From Planctomycetota bacterium (GTDB taxonomy: Bacteria > Planctomycetota > J058 > J103): 17,949 nucleotides of DNA. The stretch spans positions 1 through 17,949 of the forward strand of contig RFJN01000155.1 in assembly GCA_003694875.1 (NCBI GenBank), in the 5' to 3' direction. The position numbers and the translations under genes are program-made. Below are positions 14,490 to 17,949 of this stretch, in pieces. A model generated the notes under the pieces. It was given only the letters and a program-made list of their open reading frames with translations. It had not been told where the DNA came from and did not search any database. The stretch's first letter is position 1, and each line of letters begins with the position of its first letter.

Positions 14490-16019
14490 TCACCGTCGCC
14501 CGCCCTCCTGTCGGGCAGCCCCCGCCGCGGGCTGGGGCCGGGGCGTTGCGTCCCCCTTCGCGCTCGCCGCAGCCCCCGGCGCGGCGGCGTCGCGCGCGGC
14601 CGTCTTCTCGCGCGGCAGGCGGTAGAATCCCGCGGCGGCGCGCAGCGCGGTCCACGCGTCGTAGGCGGCGATCTGCTCGTCGACCTCCTGCAGCCGCAAT
14701 TCCACCCAGCTCGTGCGCGCCTGGTAGGCGAGCACGGCGTCGGTGAGGCCGCGCTCGAGCCCCGCGCGGTAGGCGTCCACGAGGCGTTGCTGGCTTCCGA
14801 TCGCCTCGCGCAGGATCCCGAGCCGCGCCTGCGCGCCGCGCAGTGCCGCGAGCGCGGTGCGGACCTGGCGGCGCGCCTCGTTGCGCCGCGCCGCGTATCG
14901 TTCGACGAGTTGCTGGCGTACCGCCTGCACCGCGCGGCGATCGGCCTGGCCGCGGTCGAGGACCGGCAACCCGAGCTGCACCACCGGACCGACCGTCCAC
15001 ACGCCGTCGGTGTCGCGCCCCGCACTCACCCCGAGTTCGATCGCCGGAAACGCCCGCAGCACGGCGGCGTCCCAGGCGGCGTCCTGGGCCTCGATCGCGC
15101 GGCGGATCGCACGCAGGTCGAAGCGTCGCTGCCCAAGCCCCGCGAGAAGACGCCCCGCGCTGACGCGGGAGGGGTCCGGAAGCGGCGGCAGCGCACCGCG
15201 CACCGCCTGCACGGCGGTGAGGTCCATGCCGAGCAGCGCCGCAAGCTCTGCCTCCTCGACGTGCAGGCGTCGCTCGATGCCGGCGCGGCGGGCGCGTGCG
15301 CGGTCGTGGGCGGCAGTCACCGCGAGGAGGCGGGCCGCGGTGACCGCCCGCTGTCGCGACGCTTCCCGCAGCCGGTCGAGCACGGCTCGCAACCCGTCCA
15401 CGTGCTGCTGCGCGATCGCTCGCGCGCGGCGCAGCAGCAGCACACGACACGCCGAGCGCTGCGCGCGCAACGCGACCTGCCACTCCTGCCATGCCACGTC
15501 CAGCAGGACGCTGCGAAGCTTGCCCCGGGCGGCGCGCCGGCGTGCGCTCCGACGCACGAGCGCATCGAGCGATCCCCGCAGGCTCACGCCATGGCCGAGC
15601 ACGGTGTCGCGTCGCCCGCCGGCGAGCGGGACGTCGACGCCGAGCGCGAGCGTGGGGTTGGGCAGCACGCCGGCGGCGAGCACCTGCGCCTCGGCCACAC
15701 CGCGCGCCGCGCGCCGTTCGCGCAGTTCGGGGTTGTGCGCGACCGCGAGGAGAGCGACCTCGTCGGGCGAGAGCCCGTCGCGGAAATCGAGCGTGAGGCC
15801 CGCGAGTCGTGCCGGCACGAGGCGGGAAGCCGCCTCGACGAGCGGACGATCCGTTCCCGAAACCCCGAGCGGCTCCGGCCGGCGGCGGGCCGGCGATCGG
15901 CAACCGCCGCACAGCGACACGATGAGCGCCGCGCAGAGGCAAGCCGAGCGCGGAGGCCGCAGCCCCCGGCGTCGGGCGCGCGGCCCCGCACGAGCGACAG
16001 GGTGCAGCCCCCTCTCCAT
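14490..16019 (-). CDS. TolC/CusC-like outer-membrane factor lipoprotein
   Basis: The product is 509 residues. ATG 16019 is preceded by GGAGGG with about 6 nt spacing. The long arginine-rich N-region and 'CLCAALIVSLCGGC' give a lipoprotein signal with Cys40. The mature part shows the duplicated outer-membrane-efflux layout. The first repeat has 'ALLAVAHNPELRERRAARGV', 'AGVLPNPTLALGVDVPL' and a long helix with 'VLLDVAWQEWQVALRAQRSA'. The second has 'FDLRAIRRAIEAQDAAWDAA', 'FPAIELGVSAGRDTDGVWTV', 'GPVVQLGLPVLDRGQADRRA' and 'YRAGLERGLTDAVLAYQART'. Family members form trimeric channels across the outer membrane and periplasm. It lies on the same strand as the adaptor and pump but is separated from them by the opposite-strand phosphoesterase gene, so it needs its own promoter. 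A TAGAAT box on the minus strand near 16193-16198 is a weak candidate. Confidence 0.88.
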   Translation of the reverse strand: MERGLHPVARAGPRARRRGLRPPRSACLCAALIVSLCGGCRSPARRRPEPLGVSGTDRPLVEAASRLVPARLAGLTLDFRDGLSPDEVALLAVAHNPELRERRAARGVAEAQVLAAGVLPNPTLALGVDVPLAGGRRDTVLGHGVSLRGSLDALVRRSARRRAARGKLRSVLLDVAWQEWQVALRAQRSACRVLLLRRARAIAQQHVDGLRAVLDRLREASRQRAVTAARLLAVTAAHDRARARRAGIERRLHVEEAELAALLGMDLTAVQAVRGALPPLPDPSRVSAGRLLAGLGQRRFDLRAIRRAIEAQDAAWDAAVLRAFPAIELGVSAGRDTDGVWTVGPVVQLGLPVLDRGQADRRAVQAVRQQLVERYAARRNEARRQVRTALAALRGAQARLGILREAIGSQQRLVDAYRAGLERGLTDAVLAYQARTSWVELRLQEVDEQIAAYDAWTALRAAAGFYRLPREKTAARDAAAPGAAASAKGDATPRPQPAAGAARQEGGRR

Positions 16020-16331
16020 CCCGGCCCTCCGTCCGGATCGCTCCACGCCGCCCCCCCCGCGGCGGCTGCGAAGTCCGTCCTGGCGCTCGTCGTCGGCACG
16101 CGCACCGCGACCGCGGTCGCCTGCCGGGCCGATCGCGCCCGTTCGCTCGCGCTTGTCGCCGCGTCCGACAGGCCACCTCGCGAAACGGCACGATTCTACC
16201 GGTCTTCGCGCGCCGGCAGCAGGTTGTGCCGCAGCCCGCGGGTGCTGCGAAGCGCACATCGCGGTCGCGGCGACGTGCGCGAACTTCGCGTGTCGGCGGC
16301 ATGGATGCGCGGCGAGCGACACCGGCTGCGC

Positions 16332-16364
16332 CCACACGGGCCGGTCTCCGGAAAGCCCGTGTGG
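16332..16364. other. Strong hairpin (10-bp arms, structured loop)
   Basis: CCACACGGGC (16332-16341) is exactly complementary to GCCCGTGTGG (16355-16364). The loop also contains a CCGG-TCT-CCGG mini-stem, so a bulged extended hairpin is an alternative fold. No gene frame explains it. Confidence 0.6.
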
Positions 16365-16369
16365 CAACG

Positions 16370-16395
16370 TCGCGGCGCCCGCTCGGGCGCCGCGA
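16370..16395. other. Strong 12-bp perfect inverted repeat
   Basis: TCGCGGCGCCCG (16370-16381) and CGGGCGCCGCGA (16384-16395) are exact reverse complements separated by only CT. It begins 5 nt after the previous hairpin. No T tract follows on the plus strand, so it is not a classic intrinsic terminator; it could be an RNA structure or a protein-binding site. Confidence 0.6.
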
Positions 16396-16707
16396 TGCCC
16401 ACCACGAGCGAGCACGGCGAGTTCCGGGCCACCCCGAGATCGGGGGACCGCACGTCCCTGGCGGATTCGCCCGCCGGGGCTTCGGGCAACGTCTCGAGCC
16501 TTGTTCGTCGCTCCTCGAGCTTGCGACAAGTCGAGACGGTTGTGTCGTCCGGGATTGGTAGGCTTTCCGGCTCGATCGACCATGCAATGGCCGCGCCTTG
16601 CTCTGGCCGAACCGCGCGCGGCGCGAGCGACCGGACGCCGACTGTCGACCTCTGCGTCCACCGCTCCGTCGGGCCCGGCCGACCGCGGCATGGAGGCGGA
16701 GTTCGCC

Positions 16708-17520
16708 ATGCGACACGACCCTGCCCGCGCTCTCGCTGCGCTGTGCACGCTGCTGCTCGCCGCGGCGCTTCTGGCCGGTTCTGCCCTCGCGGCCGATCCC
16801 ATGGCGCCCGTGCTCGACAGGCCTCCGTACGCCAGCTCACCGGCCGTGCTCGATCCGGGGCATCTGCAGCTCGAGCTGGGCGCGCAGACGCAGTGGGCGC
16901 GCGATGGCGCGCCGCGCATGGCGGGGCTGCTCGGCCGCATCCAGCTCGGGCTCGCGCCGCAGCTCGAGATCGAGGCGGGCGGGTTCCCGTGGCTGTGGCT
17001 CGACCCGGAAGACGACGACACCGCGAGTGGACCGGGCGACGGCTACTTCAACCTCCGCGTGCAGCTGTGCGGCGACGACGCCGGTCGGTGCGTGTCGGGA
17101 CTCGAACTCGCCACCTCGCTGCCCCTCGCACTGCAGCGCCCCGAACTGGGCACCGGCCACTTCGAACCCGGCCTCGCGCTGCTGCTCGAGCTGCGCCCGC
17201 ACCCGGACATCACGATCGACCTCAATGCGGGCGTCGGCTGGGCGGCGGAATCGGGACCCGGCCGGCGCTACCGGGCACAGGAGTTCGCCATCGCGTCGCT
17301 CACGGTCAGCCGCGGCCGGCTGGCGCCGTTCGTCGAGTTCGTCTGGAACGCGACCCACGGGGATCCGGCGAGCGATCTCGTGCTGCTCGACGCCGGGCTG
17401 GCCTGCTCGCTCCGACCGGGGTTGCAGCTCGACGTCTCCGCCCTCGTCGGCCTCAGCGACGGCGCGCCAGCGTTCGGGCTGACGATCGGCCTCGTCTGGG
17501 GCCCGCGTCGCGTGTGGTAG
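16708..17520 (+). CDS. Outer-membrane 'transporter'-like beta-barrel protein
   Basis: The product is 270 residues. ATG 16708 is chosen over ATG 16690 because GGAG lies 6 nt before it. A standard signal peptide 'LCTLLLAAALLAGSALA' suggests cleavage after about Ala28 and there is no lipobox. The mature protein alternates hydrophobic and polar residues as in beta-barrels and follows the MetA-pathway-of-phenol-degradation/'transporter' family: 'SPAVLDPGHLQLELGAQTQW', 'IQLGLAPQLEIEAGGFPWLW', 'GPGDGYFNLRVQL', 'ELATSLPLAL', then 'DITIDLNAGVGWAAE' and a closing strand 'FGLTIGLVWGP'. It probably sits in the outer membrane. Substrate and function are unknown; a link to the upstream efflux genes is only positional. 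Two cysteines at about 112 and 119 ('LCGDDAGRCV') may form a loop disulfide. Confidence 0.75.
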   Translation: MRHDPARALAALCTLLLAAALLAGSALAADPMAPVLDRPPYASSPAVLDPGHLQLELGAQTQWARDGAPRMAGLLGRIQLGLAPQLEIEAGGFPWLWLDPEDDDTASGPGDGYFNLRVQLCGDDAGRCVSGLELATSLPLALQRPELGTGHFEPGLALLLELRPHPDITIDLNAGVGWAAESGPGRRYRAQEFAIASLTVSRGRLAPFVEFVWNATHGDPASDLVLLDAGLACSLRPGLQLDVSALVGLSDGAPAFGLTIGLVWGPRRVW

Positions 17521-17853
17521 CGTCGACGTCCCTGCGAGCCGGCCGTCCCCGCCCGTCGGCCGACGCCCGCTGGCTGCGAGACCGACGCCGCAGAGGCGAT
17601 GGACCCGGGCGATCCCGACACACCCGAGCAGCGCCCAGCCGACCCGCCGTCGCCGGCTGACCGGGCGTTGTCGCAGGCCCCCCTGCCGCCCTCTCCCGGC
17701 CCGTATCCGCCACGCCGGGGGCGGAAATGCTCGGGGCTTGCCCGACGCTCGTGGACAGGGTAGTCTCGGGAAGCCTTACCGAGCGATAAACCCACACCGC
17801 ATGCCTTCGTCCTTCGACGTACCTGCCGCGAGAACAACCGGAGATTCCACACG
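17521..17853. other. 333-nt intergenic region with a promoter and no recognised gene
   Basis: This lies between the beta-barrel gene and the edge lipoprotein gene, both on the plus strand. I see no gene; an open minus-strand frame here gives a Gly/Arg-rich product with no motif and continues antisense into the beta-barrel gene. The only clear signal is the promoter at 17738-17766. Confidence 0.5.
17738..17766 (+). promoter_or_regulatory. Sigma70-type promoter for the edge lipoprotein gene
   Basis: TTGCCC (17738-17743), a 17-nt spacer and TAGTCT (17761-17766) form a plausible promoter. The leader to ATG 17854 would be about 80 nt. Confidence 0.45.
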
Positions 17854-17949
17854 ATGACCTGTCGATCGATCTGCTCGCCCCGCGCCGGTGCGCGTCGGCT
17901 CGGCGCGGGCCTCGTGTTGGCGCTGTTGTGCGGCTGCGGAGGCGGGGGC
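17854..17949 (+). CDS. Lipoprotein of unknown function (partial, runs off right edge)
   Basis: Only the first 32 codons are present. ATG 17854 has GGAG about 10 nt upstream. The translation is a basic N-region (R4, R10, R14, R15), a hydrophobic core 'LGAGLVLALL', and a lipobox 'LCGC' with likely lipidated Cys28. A glycine run follows to the edge. The glycine-rich start of the mature part resembles that of the phosphoesterase lipoprotein at 12918-14315. Function cannot be assigned from this fragment. Confidence 0.65.
   Translation, partial: MTCRSICSPRAGARRLGAGLVLALLCGCGGGG

Larger units (their letters stand above)
16020..16707. other. 688-nt divergent intergenic region with no recognised gene
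   Basis: This lies between the outer-membrane factor gene (minus) and the beta-barrel gene (plus). Several frames are open but their products are Arg/Ala/Pro-rich with no recognisable motif. The region contains two strong adjacent hairpins (16332-16364 and 16370-16395) and presumably the promoters of both flanking genes. An unannotated RNA or small protein is possible. Confidence 0.5.

Noticed and set aside
16226..16561. Plus-strand 111-codon frame in the divergent intergenic region
   Set aside because: No ribosome site or motif stands out, the product is Arg-rich, and the frame crosses both strong hairpins.
14385..17660. Very long plus-strand frames antisense to the outer-membrane factor gene
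   Set aside because: Composition is Arg/Ala/Pro-rich with no motif, while the minus strand encodes a coherent TolC-like protein with a good ribosome site.
1..17949. Frequent CTCGAG/CTCGA words across the window
   Set aside because: They match Leu-Glu and Leu-Asp codon pairs in this high-GC coding style rather than a dispersed regulatory motif.
1..17949. CRISPR array, toxin-antitoxin, phage or restriction genes
   Set aside because: I looked for regular spaced repeats and familiar domain motifs on both strands and found none.

Overview
This is high-GC DNA from a Gram-negative bacterium, probably a proteobacterium. The reasons are the lipoprotein signal peptides, a tripartite RND efflux system with an outer-membrane factor, a periplasmic parvulin-type isomerase, an outer-membrane beta-barrel candidate, and a tRNA with an encoded CCA end. 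GTG starts dominate and three gene pairs share a GTGA stop/start overlap. I cannot name the genus from sequence alone.

Layout. (1) 1-1840, minus strand: comF (amidophosphoribosyltransferase-like), then a gene running off the left edge whose product looks like an HD-GYP protein that has lost its catalytic residues. (2) 1905-2083: a 179-bp element with perfect 18-bp terminal inverted repeats, near-palindromic over its whole length, lying upstream of comF. (3) 2172-5017, plus strand: a secreted protein with three parvulin-like domains, overlapping by GTGA a lipoprotein with a transglutaminase-like domain and TPR repeats. (4) 5009-7426, minus strand: a probable four-gene operon of a TerB-like protein, a PAS-like protein, a membrane protein with a pore-loop-like motif and a TrkA-C domain, and a 57-residue ORF. 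(5) 7594-7672: tRNA-Pro(GGG) with a clear sigma70-type promoter. (6) 8182-12668, minus strand: a lipoprotein membrane-fusion protein and an RND pump, overlapping by GTGA. (7) 12918-14315, plus strand: a lipoprotein phosphoesterase of the phospholipase C/acid phosphatase family. (8) 14490-16019, minus strand: a TolC/CusC-type outer-membrane factor lipoprotein, probably the partner of the pump but separated from it by the phosphoesterase gene. (9) 16020-16707: a long divergent intergenic region with two strong adjacent hairpins. (10) 16708-17520, plus strand: a secreted outer-membrane 'transporter'-like protein. (11) 17854 to the right edge: the start of a lipoprotein gene.

Almost every product is predicted to work in the envelope: folding (parvulins), export (RND tripartite pump), ion handling (TrkA-C protein), and surface or periplasmic lipoproteins. 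No CRISPR array, transposase, integrase or recognisable defence system was found. The most unusual items are the symmetrical palindromic element, the catalytically degenerate HD-GYP-like protein, the TerB/PAS/TrkA-C cassette, and the paired hairpins at 16332-16395.
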